A stretch of 64,000 nt of DNA, taken from positions 868,001 through 932,000 of the forward strand of contig CBDCBG010000006.1 in NCBI GenBank assembly GCA_965214325.1. The letters run 5' to 3'. How positions within the stretch are numbered: the first letter of the stretch is position 1; each line of letters opens with the position of its first letter. The notes below the pieces were generated by a model. That model was not told where the DNA came from. It was given only the letters and a program-made list of their open reading frames with translations, and did no database searches. The translations under genes were made by a program, and so were the position numbers. This stretch comes from JAJEFO01 sp965214325. GTDB lineage: Bacteria; Pseudomonadota; Alphaproteobacteria; Rhodobacterales; Rhodobacteraceae. This document shows positions 8,719 through 16,227 of this stretch, one piece after another.

Positions 8719-9801
8719 TCAAAAAAGAGAGAGCTGATCCCCCACCCTCACCGGCCGCTTGAAAAGGCCGGTTCGCAGCGGAGGCAGATTCGTGGCAAGA
8801 CCCAACCGCCTCGCCGCAATCGAGAAGCGGTGTGCGACCATGTCCGCAAAGACCCCCTGACCGGTCAATCGCCTGCCCCACTCAGGGTCATAGTCACGTC
8901 CGTCATGCAGTTCTCGCACGCGACCCATGACCCTGCTTGCCCTGTCAGGAAAGTGCTCTGCCAGCCATTCCTGGAACAGGGTCGAAACCTCGAGCGGCAG
9001 GCGAAGCATGATCCAGCTTGCGGCGATTGCACCGGATTCGGCGGCCTGGGCAAGGATGGCCTCGAGTTCGTGGTCGGTCAGCGCCGGCACCACGGGCGCC
9101 ACCATGACCCGCACGGGACACCCGGCCTCGGCAAGTCGTCGAATCGTCTCGAGCCTCCGTTTCGGCGCAGGCGCCCTCGGCTCCATCTTGCGACCCAGCC
9201 GGGCATCCAGGGTCGTCACGCTCATGCCGACCCGCGCCAAGCCGAGGCGACCCATCTCGCCCAGGATGTCCGTGTCCCGCTCGATCAGCGTTCCCTTGGT
9301 CACAATGGCCACCGGATGCCTGTATTCACGCAGCGTTTCCAGGATCCGACGAACGATCCGGTGTTCGCGCTCGATTGGCTGGTACGGATCGGTGTTCGTT
9401 CCCATAGCAATGACGGCCGGGCGGTAGGACTTGGCCCGAAGCTCCCGCTCAAGGACCTCGGGAGCCTCCGGTCGCGCGACGAGCCGCGTTTCGAAATCGA
9501 GCCCCGGAGACATTCCGAGAAAGGCATGTGTCGGGCGTGCAAAGCAGTAGATGCAGCCGTGTTCGCATCCCCGGTAGGGATTGATCGACTGATCGAAGCC
9601 AATGTCCGGCGAGCTGTTGCGCGTGATCACCTGCCGCGGCCTTTCGATCGACACCTCCGTGCGCAACGGCGGAAGGTCGTCCCCTATCGGCCAGCCGTCG
9701 TGAAATGCCTCGCGCTCCTGCGACTCGAACCGGCTGGACGGATTCGTCCGGGCGGCGCGGCCGACAGCTCGGAATCCTGCCAATTGATCAATTTTCGGCA
9801 T
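8719..9801 (-). CDS. PA0069-type radical SAM protein (SplB-like, COG1533)
   Basis: A 360-residue radical SAM protein. The [4Fe-4S] ligands are in C79-E-H-G-C83-I-Y-C86, followed by the family's INPYRGCEHGC context and SAM-contact stretches such as GTNTDPYQP and AIVTKGTL. It is a relative of spore photoproduct lyase, but the family's reaction in non-sporulating bacteria is not established to my knowledge. The GTG start at 9867 is rejected because it would put a good promoter inside the gene. The ATG at 9801 begins about six bases after a TATTTT -10 box, with no Shine-Dalgarno sequence, so the message is probably leaderless. A LexA box in the promoter points to control by the SOS response. Confidence 0.9.
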   Translation of the reverse strand: MPKIDQLAGFRAVGRAARTNPSSRFESQEREAFHDGWPIGDDLPPLRTEVSIERPRQVITRNSSPDIGFDQSINPYRGCEHGCIYCFARPTHAFLGMSPGLDFETRLVARPEAPEVLERELRAKSYRPAVIAMGTNTDPYQPIEREHRIVRRILETLREYRHPVAIVTKGTLIERDTDILGEMGRLGLARVGMSVTTLDARLGRKMEPRAPAPKRRLETIRRLAEAGCPVRVMVAPVVPALTDHELEAILAQAAESGAIAASWIMLRLPLEVSTLFQEWLAEHFPDRASRVMGRVRELHDGRDYDPEWGRRLTGQGVFADMVAHRFSIAARRLGLATNLPPLRTGLFKRPVRVGDQLSLF

Positions 9802-9809
9802 GCCGAAAA
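9792..9809. repeat. perfect 18-bp palindrome centred on a start codon
   Basis: TTTTCGGCATGCCGAAAA reads the same on both strands, and its central ATG (minus strand, 9799-9801) is the start codon of the radical SAM gene. It could fold into a small hairpin at the extreme 5' end of the mRNA or act as a second operator. The sequence is certain; the role is inferred. Confidence 0.75.
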
Positions 9810-9835
9810 ATAGAACATGTGAAGAACATTCGCAA
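9807..9835 (-). promoter_or_regulatory. SOS-type promoter with a LexA box
   Basis: On the minus strand, TTGCGA (9830-9835) is followed by a 17-base spacer and TATTTT (9807-9812). The spacer contains GTTC-N7-GTTC (9813-9827), the direct-repeat LexA operator known for Alphaproteobacteria. LexA bound there would block RNA polymerase directly. Spacing and motif are exact; regulation is inferred. Confidence 0.82.
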
Positions 9836-10365
9836 CAGGTAACACTTGTTCCGAAACGCTTGTGCACAATCCGTCAGGAGAGGTGCGGACATTCTCCCGG
9901 AAGCCCCGGGAAACAAGGCGAATGTGTCAAGTTCAGCTCATTCCGTTGAATTCAACGCCCTTGGTCTCAGGTTCCGCGCCGAAGCGGCGCCTCCGCAATG
10001 ACTCGGCGGAAATGACAGTTCAAACCGAACCTCTGCGGCGCGTCTCGACACGCCTGAAGCGCGGCAGGCATTTCTGGAAGCGGTCTTGGAGGGACGGAGG
10101 CCCGGCAGTGATCGTGGCTGTCGTCGGCGACATTGCCAGTGCTGGCGGAATTGGCGGGATCGCAAGCCGTGTCGACGCATCACGCCCGTCCGGGAGGAGG
10201 ACCCGCTTGCGACGGAAAGTTCGCCAATCGCCCAGGATTCCGCCAGCCATCAAGTGGCGGTGCAGGTCGCAGGTGCAGAACATAAAGTCGCAATTTGGCG
10301 TTCAATTGCACTCGATTCCCCAATAGACCGGAAAAACTTGGGAAGTCTTTGCGGAGCATGAGGTC
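9836..10365. other. gene-free region before the corrinoid gene
   Basis: About 530 bases between two divergent genes. Short frames exist on both strands but match nothing I recognise. Because the next gene encodes a corrinoid protein I looked for the conserved core of a cobalamin riboswitch and did not find it. The last 80 bases are AT-richer and should hold the promoter of the corrinoid gene. Confidence 0.4.
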
Positions 10366-11070
10366 ATGGCAGACGAAGACGACGACATCATCCTGAGCGA
10401 GCTAGACAACGATGAGCTCGTGCTCCAGATGCATGACGACCTCTATGACGGCCTGAAGGAAGAGATCGAGGAAGGAACTCGAATCCTGCTTGATCGCGGC
10501 TGGATGCCCTATCGTGTCCTGACCGAAGCCCTCGTGGCGGGCATGAAGATCGTGGGCGACGACTTCCGGGACGGAATCCTGTTCGTGCCCGAAGTGCTGC
10601 TGGCCGCCAATGCAATGAAAGCCGGCATGACGATCCTGAAGCCCCTCCTGGCCGAGACCGGTGCGCCGCGAATGGGCAAGATGGTCATCGGCACCGTCAA
10701 GGGCGACATCCATGACATCGGCAAGAACCTCGTGTCGATGATGATGGAAGGCGCCGGGTTCGAGATCGTGGATCTTGGCATCAACAACCCCGTCGAAGAC
10801 TACATCGAGACCCTGCAGAAGGAAGAGGCCGACATTCTCGGGATGTCCGCACTTCTCACGACCACGATGCCCTACATGAAGGTGGTGATCGACACCTTGG
10901 TGCAGATGGGCATCCGGGACGACTACATCGTGCTCGTCGGCGGCGCACCTCTGAACGAGGAGTTCGGAAGGGCCATTGGAGCGGACGCATATTGCCGCGA
11001 TGCCGCCGTGGCCGTCGAAACCGCGAAGGACTTCATCGCCCGCAAGCACAACCAGATGATGGCGAGCTAG
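10366..11070 (+). CDS. corrinoid (B12-binding) methyltransferase partner, MtbC-like
   Basis: A 234-residue protein with the two-domain plan of corrinoid methyl carriers: an N-terminal helical cap (about residues 20-95) and a C-terminal Rossmann-like B12 domain. The base-off cobalamin ligand motif D-x-H-x-x-G is D114-I-H116-D-I-G119 in GDIHDIGKN. Such proteins shuttle a methyl group between a substrate-specific methyltransferase (methylamines, glycine betaine, methoxyaromatics) and a second methyltransferase that passes it to tetrahydrofolate. No methyltransferase is adjacent, so its partner must be encoded elsewhere. A DUF1638 gene 30 kb away belongs to a family I associate with the same kind of gene clusters. 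Confidence 0.87.
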   Translation: MADEDDDIILSELDNDELVLQMHDDLYDGLKEEIEEGTRILLDRGWMPYRVLTEALVAGMKIVGDDFRDGILFVPEVLLAANAMKAGMTILKPLLAETGAPRMGKMVIGTVKGDIHDIGKNLVSMMMEGAGFEIVDLGINNPVEDYIETLQKEEADILGMSALLTTTMPYMKVVIDTLVQMGIRDDYIVLVGGAPLNEEFGRAIGADAYCRDAAVAVETAKDFIARKHNQMMAS

Positions 11071-11141
11071 GGACCAAGACCGAGTTTCCCTGATTCTGCG
11101 AGCGCGGATTGAACGCGAACGCCGTTCCGCGGGCCAGGAAA

Positions 11142-12050
11142 TCAGTAGTCCAGCTGGGCCCGCGTGAGCGCCTTCCCGATCTGCGTGGCGAGCATGTGCT
11201 CCATTGGAGAAAGCGAGCGCCTTGCCGAGATCAGTATCCCGACATTGAGGGATTTCAGGAAGTCGTTGGCCACGGGCAGGTACCGCAGCTCGCCGGCATC
11301 GATTTCGTCCCTGAAGCCCAGCTTGGTGTAGAGCCCGATCACCTGGCCCCTCTGGATGGTCTTCTTCGCGACAGGCAGGGAATCCGTGAACACCTTCGTG
11401 GCCAGGCTCGCGGTCGCACCCTCGATCGCCTCGTCCAAGAGGGAGTGATGGCCCCGTGCATCGATCGAGCGCACGAGCAGGTAGCTCTCCAGGTCGCCGA
11501 TGGTGAGCTCGGTGCGTTCCGCCAAGGGATGGTCCGACCGCATCACGGCCCCGATCGGCGCCGCCTTCTCGAATATGGGCCTGATGCTCGGATGGTTTTC
11601 GTTCGAGAAGGAAAGACCGATGTCAACGGCTCCTCCAGCGACCGCCTCGACGATTTCGTCGGGCTGGCCGGTCGTGACCGAATACGTCACGCCCGGGTAG
11701 TCAGCGGAGAACTCGCCCAGCACGTCCGGCACCAGTCCCAGCGCGGCGGAGTCGATGACCATCAGCTGGATGTGCCCGCTGCGGGCCGAACGGATGTCGT
11801 CCACGACCGCGCGAAGCTGCTCAAAATCGTACAGGGTCTTCCGGCAGTGCTCCACGACTATCGAACCTGCGGCGGTCAGGACCACGCCGTCGGACGTGCG
11901 GTCCAGGAGCCTGACGCCAAGGTCCCGCTCGACATCCTTCAGCTTCCGCGTGACTGTCGTCGAGCACACGTTGAGGACGGCTGCCGCCTTTCGGATCGAC
12001 CCCTGACGCGCGACGGCGTCGAAATACCCGAGAAACTTTGAATGAATCAC
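11142..12050 (-). CDS. LysR-family transcriptional regulator
   Basis: A 302-residue protein with the N-terminal winged helix-turn-helix of the LysR family (FLGYFDAVARQGSIRKAAAVLNVCSTTVTRKLKDVERDLG, about residues 6-45) and a C-terminal periplasmic-binding-like effector domain. It starts at GTG 12050 with only a weak Shine-Dalgarno sequence. It is divergent from the importer-CoA transferase operon at 12184 and shares a 133-base control region containing two direct repeats, the classic layout for a LysR regulator acting on the neighbouring operon with a pathway metabolite as effector. Confidence 0.93.
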   Translation of the reverse strand: MIHSKFLGYFDAVARQGSIRKAAAVLNVCSTTVTRKLKDVERDLGVRLLDRTSDGVVLTAAGSIVVEHCRKTLYDFEQLRAVVDDIRSARSGHIQLMVIDSAALGLVPDVLGEFSADYPGVTYSVTTGQPDEIVEAVAGGAVDIGLSFSNENHPSIRPIFEKAAPIGAVMRSDHPLAERTELTIGDLESYLLVRSIDARGHHSLLDEAIEGATASLATKVFTDSLPVAKKTIQRGQVIGLYTKLGFRDEIDAGELRYLPVANDFLKSLNVGILISARRSLSPMEHMLATQIGKALTRAQLDY

Positions 12051-12078
12051 CTGGACATCCGAATTCTGCTACCGATGC

Positions 12079-12125
12079 AAAATATGCACTGCTATGCTGC
12101 ATATACAAAAAAATATGCACTGCTA
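12079..12125. promoter_or_regulatory. direct-repeat operator region between lysR-type gene and ABC operon
   Basis: The 16-mer AAAATATGCACTGCTA occurs at 12079-12094 and again at 12110-12125, exactly 31 bases apart (three helical turns). Between them TGCATAT (12098-12104) faces ATATGCA (12113-12119) across eight bases. This is the AT-richest part of the neighbourhood. It is a good candidate for the binding and activation sites of the adjacent LysR protein. Confidence 0.65.
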
Positions 12126-12183
12126 GCCTGCTGGATGTCAATGGTCGCCGCATGCGACCACCGAACAGAAGGGGGACCTCACG

Positions 12184-13224
12184 ATGGCGAAATCGCAGGA
12201 CATGATTGAACGCAGAAGCGTGCTCCGCGGGCTGGCGGCACTGGGTGGGCTGGCGGGCGCCGGGACGTTTGTCTCGGTGACGCCTGGGCGCGCGGCCGAT
12301 GCCTACAAGATCCGGCTGCAGCTTGGCTGGCTCGCGTCGAACGGCATACTGGGCGAGGTGGCGGCCGACAGGCTGGGCTATTTCGCTGACGAGGGCCTTG
12401 AGCTGGAAATCGTGCCCGGCGGCCCGAATGTCGACGGAGTCGCAGCCGTCGCATCCGGCGCCAACAACTTCGGATCGATTTCCTCCAGCCCGTCCTTGAT
12501 GCTTGCCCGGTCGGCCGGCATCCCGATCAAGTGCATCGCGGCCGGCTATCAGCAGCATCCGTTCACGTATTTCTCGCTGGAGCGGATGCCGGTGCGCGAG
12601 CCCGCGGACCTGGTCGGGAAAAAGGTGGCGACGCAGGGGACCGCCCGAATCCTGTTGCGGGCGCTTCTCGCCAAGAACGGCATTTCCGAGGACAGCATCG
12701 AGGTGTCCGTCATGGGTGGCGACATGGGGCCGCTCATGACCGGCCAGGTAGACGTCGTCACCGGATGGAAGACCAACGTGAACGCGCTGTCCATCCTTGG
12801 GGACGAAAGGGTCGACATGGCGCTCTGGGACACCGGAATCCAGCTCTACGCAAACCCGTACTACACCACTGACTCGGTCCTCTCGGAAAACCGTGACGAG
12901 GTGGAGGCAACCATCCGGGCGGTCGCGCGCGGGTGGGGCTGGGTCCACGACAATCCGGAAGGCGCGGTTGACCACCTGGTCGAACGGTATCCCAATCTTG
13001 ACCGCGATGCAGAACTCAGGGCCGTTGGACTCGTGATCGGCTATTCCTTCAACGACCGAACGGCAGCCAAAGGCTGGGGCACCATGACCCGAGGGAACTG
13101 GCAGGCCCAGATCGACATCTACGACCAGTTGGGACAGTTCGCCAACGAAGCGCCTGCCCTTGAGGACGTCATGACGCTGGACATCCTTGAAGCTACCGCG
13201 GATGCGCGGCCGATGCTCGGATAG
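12184..13224 (+). CDS. ABC transporter substrate-binding protein, NMT1/THI5-SsuA type
   Basis: A 346-residue periplasmic binding protein. The N-terminus carries a twin-arginine signal (RRSVLRGLAALGGLAGAG) ending near the AADA cleavage region at about residue 38, so it is exported folded. The body follows the NMT1/THI5 fold with LQLGWLASNGILGEVAADRLGYFADEGLELEIVPGG and GSISSSPSLMLARSAGIPIKCIAAG. Relatives bind thiamine precursors, riboflavin, sulfonates, nitrate or aromatic acids. The downstream CoA transferase and enoyl-CoA hydratase suggest an organic acid rather than a vitamin, but the ligand is unknown. Confidence 0.9.
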   Translation: MAKSQDMIERRSVLRGLAALGGLAGAGTFVSVTPGRAADAYKIRLQLGWLASNGILGEVAADRLGYFADEGLELEIVPGGPNVDGVAAVASGANNFGSISSSPSLMLARSAGIPIKCIAAGYQQHPFTYFSLERMPVREPADLVGKKVATQGTARILLRALLAKNGISEDSIEVSVMGGDMGPLMTGQVDVVTGWKTNVNALSILGDERVDMALWDTGIQLYANPYYTTDSVLSENRDEVEATIRAVARGWGWVHDNPEGAVDHLVERYPNLDRDAELRAVGLVIGYSFNDRTAAKGWGTMTRGNWQAQIDIYDQLGQFANEAPALEDVMTLDILEATADARPMLG

Positions 13225-13226
13225 CC

Positions 13227-14021
13227 TTGGCGGGTGCTGCTGATCCTGCGGGCACGGCGCACGACCACGCGGCGGTCTTGCGCAATGCGGTGGTGCGCTT
13301 CGGCGGCTTCACTGCACTGCAGGATATCAGCCTTGAACTGGAACAAGGCGCATTCTGGACAATTCTCGGCCCCTCGGGCTGCGGAAAGTCGACAATGCTG
13401 CGCCTTGTTTCCGACCTGGTTCCGGCCGCGTCGGGCGAGGTCTCCGTGCTGGGAAAGTCAACTGAAGAGGCACGCTTGGCGCGCGAGTTCGCCTTTGTCT
13501 TTCAGGACGCGACTCTCCTCCCGTGGCGAACGGCTCTGAAGAACGTCGAACTGCCCCTGGAGATCGGTCGCCGACGAAACACAAGGATTCCCGTCAGCGA
13601 CCGGTCGCCACGGGACCTTCTGGCGCTTGTGGGCCTGCAAGGTCGCGAGGATGCGCTGCCCCATGAACTCTCCGGCGGAATGCGGCAGCGCGTGGCGATC
13701 GCACGCGCGCTTGTCTGCCGACCCAAGCTGCTGCTGATGGATGAACCGTTCGGCGCCCTCGACGAGATGACGCGCGATCACCTGAACCTGCAGCTTCTTC
13801 AGATCTGGGCGGAAACCGGCGTGACGATCCTTTTCGTGACCCATTCCATTCCGGAGGCGGTCTTCCTGGGGCAGAAAGTCCTGATGCTGGGGGCAAACCC
13901 CGGCCGGCTAAGGGAGATCGTTGACATCGACATCCCCTCGCCAAGGGCCATCAAGGTCCGCGACACGCAGGAATTCACCAAGTACACGGCATATTTGCGC
14001 CGACTGCTGGAGGCGGGCTGA
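13227..14021 (+). CDS. ABC transporter ATP-binding protein (SsuB/TauB type)
   Basis: A 264-residue ABC ATPase with Walker A GPSGCGKST, Q-loop FQDATLLPW, signature LSGGMRQR, Walker B LLLMDEP and the H-loop VTHSIPEA. It energises the importer formed with the binding protein before it and the permease after it. The best available start is a TTG at 13227, two bases after the preceding stop; no ATG fits before the ATPase core. The last base of its stop codon is the first base of the permease ATG (TGATG), so translation is coupled. Confidence 0.93.
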   Translation: MAGAADPAGTAHDHAAVLRNAVVRFGGFTALQDISLELEQGAFWTILGPSGCGKSTMLRLVSDLVPAASGEVSVLGKSTEEARLAREFAFVFQDATLLPWRTALKNVELPLEIGRRRNTRIPVSDRSPRDLLALVGLQGREDALPHELSGGMRQRVAIARALVCRPKLLLMDEPFGALDEMTRDHLNLQLLQIWAETGVTILFVTHSIPEAVFLGQKVLMLGANPGRLREIVDIDIPSPRAIKVRDTQEFTKYTAYLRRLLEAG

Positions 14022-14821
14022 TGTCTGGTGCCGACGGTCGGAACTCGCCGACACCCGAGCCGGGTGCAGGCGATCGGAAATTCCGGCACCTGCTGGGATA
14101 TGCCATCCCGGTCGGCACCGCCATTGGCATCTTCCTGATCTGGGAAGCCGGCGTGCGCACGTTCCAGGTGCCGAACTACATTGCGCCCGCCCCCAGTGAC
14201 GTGGGCCGGACACTGGTCGAGCAATGGCCGCTCCTGCTGAGGAACTTCTGGCCCACGTTCTACGAGAGCATCATGGGCTTTCTCTTCGGCAACATGGCCG
14301 CAATCCTGATCGCGGTCGCCTTCGTGCATGGCCGAACCGTCGAACGGGCGTTCTTTCCGATCGCCGTCTTCATCAACACGATCCCGATCCTCGCCATCGC
14401 GCCGATCCTCGTGCTGATCTTTGGCGCCGGACTGACGGCGAAAGTCGTGATCGCCGCGCTGATCTGCTTCTTCCCGACGCTGGTGAACATGGTGCGCGGC
14501 CTGAAGGCGGTCAGCCCAGAGACGCTGGAACTGGCGCGGATCCTGTCGGCGTCAAAGGCCGAAGTCTTCTGGAAGATCCGCCTGCCTTCGTCGCTGCCGT
14601 TCCTCTTTTCCGCGCTGAAGATCGCCGCGACGACTTGTGTCATCGGGGCCATCGTCGGCGAGTGGATCGGCGCAAACCTGGGCCTTGGAGCGCTTATCAT
14701 CGACAGCACTTTCAACTTCCGGTCGTCGCTTCTCTACGCGACCGTCTTCCTTTCGTCCGGGCTGTCCGTGACGCTTTTCGCCTTGGTTACCATCGCCGAG
14801 AAACTGGTGGTGCGCTGGTAA
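14021..14821 (+). CDS. ABC transporter permease (SsuC/TauC type)
   Basis: A 266-residue inner-membrane permease with about six hydrophobic segments, for example IPVGTAIGIFLIWEAGV, MGFLFGNMAAILIAVAFV and FFPIAVFINTIPILAIAPILVLIFG. The cytoplasmic EAA-type loop that docks on the ATPase lies around LELARILSASKAEVFWKIRLPSSLPFL. It completes the NMT1-type importer. The ATG overlaps the ATPase stop by one base. Confidence 0.92.
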   Translation: MSGADGRNSPTPEPGAGDRKFRHLLGYAIPVGTAIGIFLIWEAGVRTFQVPNYIAPAPSDVGRTLVEQWPLLLRNFWPTFYESIMGFLFGNMAAILIAVAFVHGRTVERAFFPIAVFINTIPILAIAPILVLIFGAGLTAKVVIAALICFFPTLVNMVRGLKAVSPETLELARILSASKAEVFWKIRLPSSLPFLFSALKIAATTCVIGAIVGEWIGANLGLGALIIDSTFNFRSSLLYATVFLSSGLSVTLFALVTIAEKLVVRW

Positions 14822-14859
14822 GTGCCGAACCGCCGAATGGAGAATGTGGGAGCAAGCCA

Positions 14860-16227
14860 ATGACGCAACGAGAGAACACCATGTTACGCATCGAGGGCGA
14901 ACGGCTTCCGGTCGTGGACGACACGGATGTCCTGGTGGTCGGCGGCGGTCCGGCCGGCCTGTGCGCCGCCGCATCCGCAGCCAGGAACGGCATGCGCGTC
15001 ACGCTGCTGGAGCGTTACCACCACCTTGGCGGGATGGCGTCGGGCGGCATGGTGCTGGTCCTCGACGACATGGTCAACGAGGGAAACGAGATCGTCACGA
15101 CGGGTCTCGTCACGGAATTCGTGGAGCGCCTGGAGCGTCAGGATGCCGCGGTCTATCCACCGCCTGAGGATTGCCAGACAAACTGGGAAATGTGGCAAAA
15201 GTGGTCCCGTTGGGGATGCATAGACTTCCACAAGGCAGGCATGCCTCAACCGATCATCCACGCGGTGGCATTTGACCCTGACGCATGGAAACGGGTCAGC
15301 CTGGACATTGTCCGGGAAGCGGGCGTCAATCTGAGACTGCATTCCTGGTTTTCGGACGCGCTTGTTGCGGGTGGCCGCATCGAGGGCGTGACGGTCCAGA
15401 CCAAGACCGGCCGCCAAGCCATTCGCGCGGCGGTGGTGGTCGACGCAACCGGCGATCTTGATGTCGGCGTTGCCGCCGGTGCGTCCTATGTCGACGGCCA
15501 GTACATCGTGACAACCGTGTTCCGCCTCTGCGATGTGGACACCGTCAAGGCGGAGGCATTCGAATACGCCAATCCCGAAGAGTACAAGAGACTCGACCGC
15601 GCCGCGCGGCGGGAAATCGGTGGAGCCTGGGGCATGTGGTGGCTGAAGACCCCGTTGCCTGGTGTCGTCTGGTGCAACTGTCCGCACATGCCCGGATACG
15701 ATGGCATCTCGGTCGAGCACCTGGTCGCAGCCGAATGCGAAGGCCGCGAACGCATGATGAATCTCCTGAAATTCGCCCGCGAGAACCTGCCTGGCTTCGA
15801 GAACGCCAGGATGCTGGGCGCGGCGGAGCAAATGGGCATACGTCAGACCCGCCTGCTTCAGGGCGAGTACATAGTGACAAAGGATGACATCGCGTCGCGA
15901 CGCCATTTCCGGGACACGGTCTGCCGCGGACGGGACTACTACACGCCCTACCGTGCCATGCTGCCAAAGGGCATTGACAACCTGATCGTGGCTGGCCGGC
16001 ACTACTCGGTCGAAGGCGAAGCCCAGAAGCTCTCGCGCGAGATTCCGCCCTGCATGGCACAGGGCGAGGCCGCAGGGATCGCTGCGGCGCTCGCGGTCAA
16101 GGAAGACACGACACTGCGACGCGTGAACTATCGCGACATCCAGAAGAAGATGCGCGCCCAGGGCGCCGACCCGGGCGACAGGCCTTCCTCGAACGCGCTG
16201 GTCGAAGAACCAATGGTGGCAACATGA
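14860..16227 (+). CDS. FAD-dependent oxidoreductase (FAD_oxidored family)
   Basis: A 455-residue flavoprotein. The N-terminal dinucleotide-binding motif is VLVVGGGPAGLCAAASAARNGMRVTLLE (about residues 24-51), with a second FAD segment VVVDATGDLDVG and a C-terminal DNLIVAGRHYSVEGEA. The frame is open much further upstream, but that part lies over the permease gene. The ATG at 14860 has GGGAG eight bases upstream; another ATG at 14881 is possible. The stop overlaps the CoA-transferase start (ATGA). With the ferredoxin downstream it probably oxidises or reduces an intermediate of the operon's pathway; the reaction is unknown. Confidence 0.87.
   Translation: MTQRENTMLRIEGERLPVVDDTDVLVVGGGPAGLCAAASAARNGMRVTLLERYHHLGGMASGGMVLVLDDMVNEGNEIVTTGLVTEFVERLERQDAAVYPPPEDCQTNWEMWQKWSRWGCIDFHKAGMPQPIIHAVAFDPDAWKRVSLDIVREAGVNLRLHSWFSDALVAGGRIEGVTVQTKTGRQAIRAAVVVDATGDLDVGVAAGASYVDGQYIVTTVFRLCDVDTVKAEAFEYANPEEYKRLDRAARREIGGAWGMWWLKTPLPGVVWCNCPHMPGYDGISVEHLVAAECEGRERMMNLLKFARENLPGFENARMLGAAEQMGIRQTRLLQGEYIVTKDDIASRRHFRDTVCRGRDYYTPYRAMLPKGIDNLIVAGRHYSVEGEAQKLSREIPPCMAQGEAAGIAAALAVKEDTTLRRVNYRDIQKKMRAQGADPGDRPSSNALVEEPMVAT

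Noticed and set aside
9802..9867. GTG start at 9867 for the radical SAM protein
   Set aside because: It would place the -35, LexA box and -10 inside the coding region, and the extra residues have no family similarity.
9836..10365. Possible cobalamin riboswitch before the corrinoid gene
   Set aside because: The conserved core segments of that riboswitch were not found.
14224..14859. 200-codon N-terminal extension of the FAD oxidoreductase
   Set aside because: It overlies the permease gene in another frame and has no family character; a good ribosome site precedes ATG 14860.
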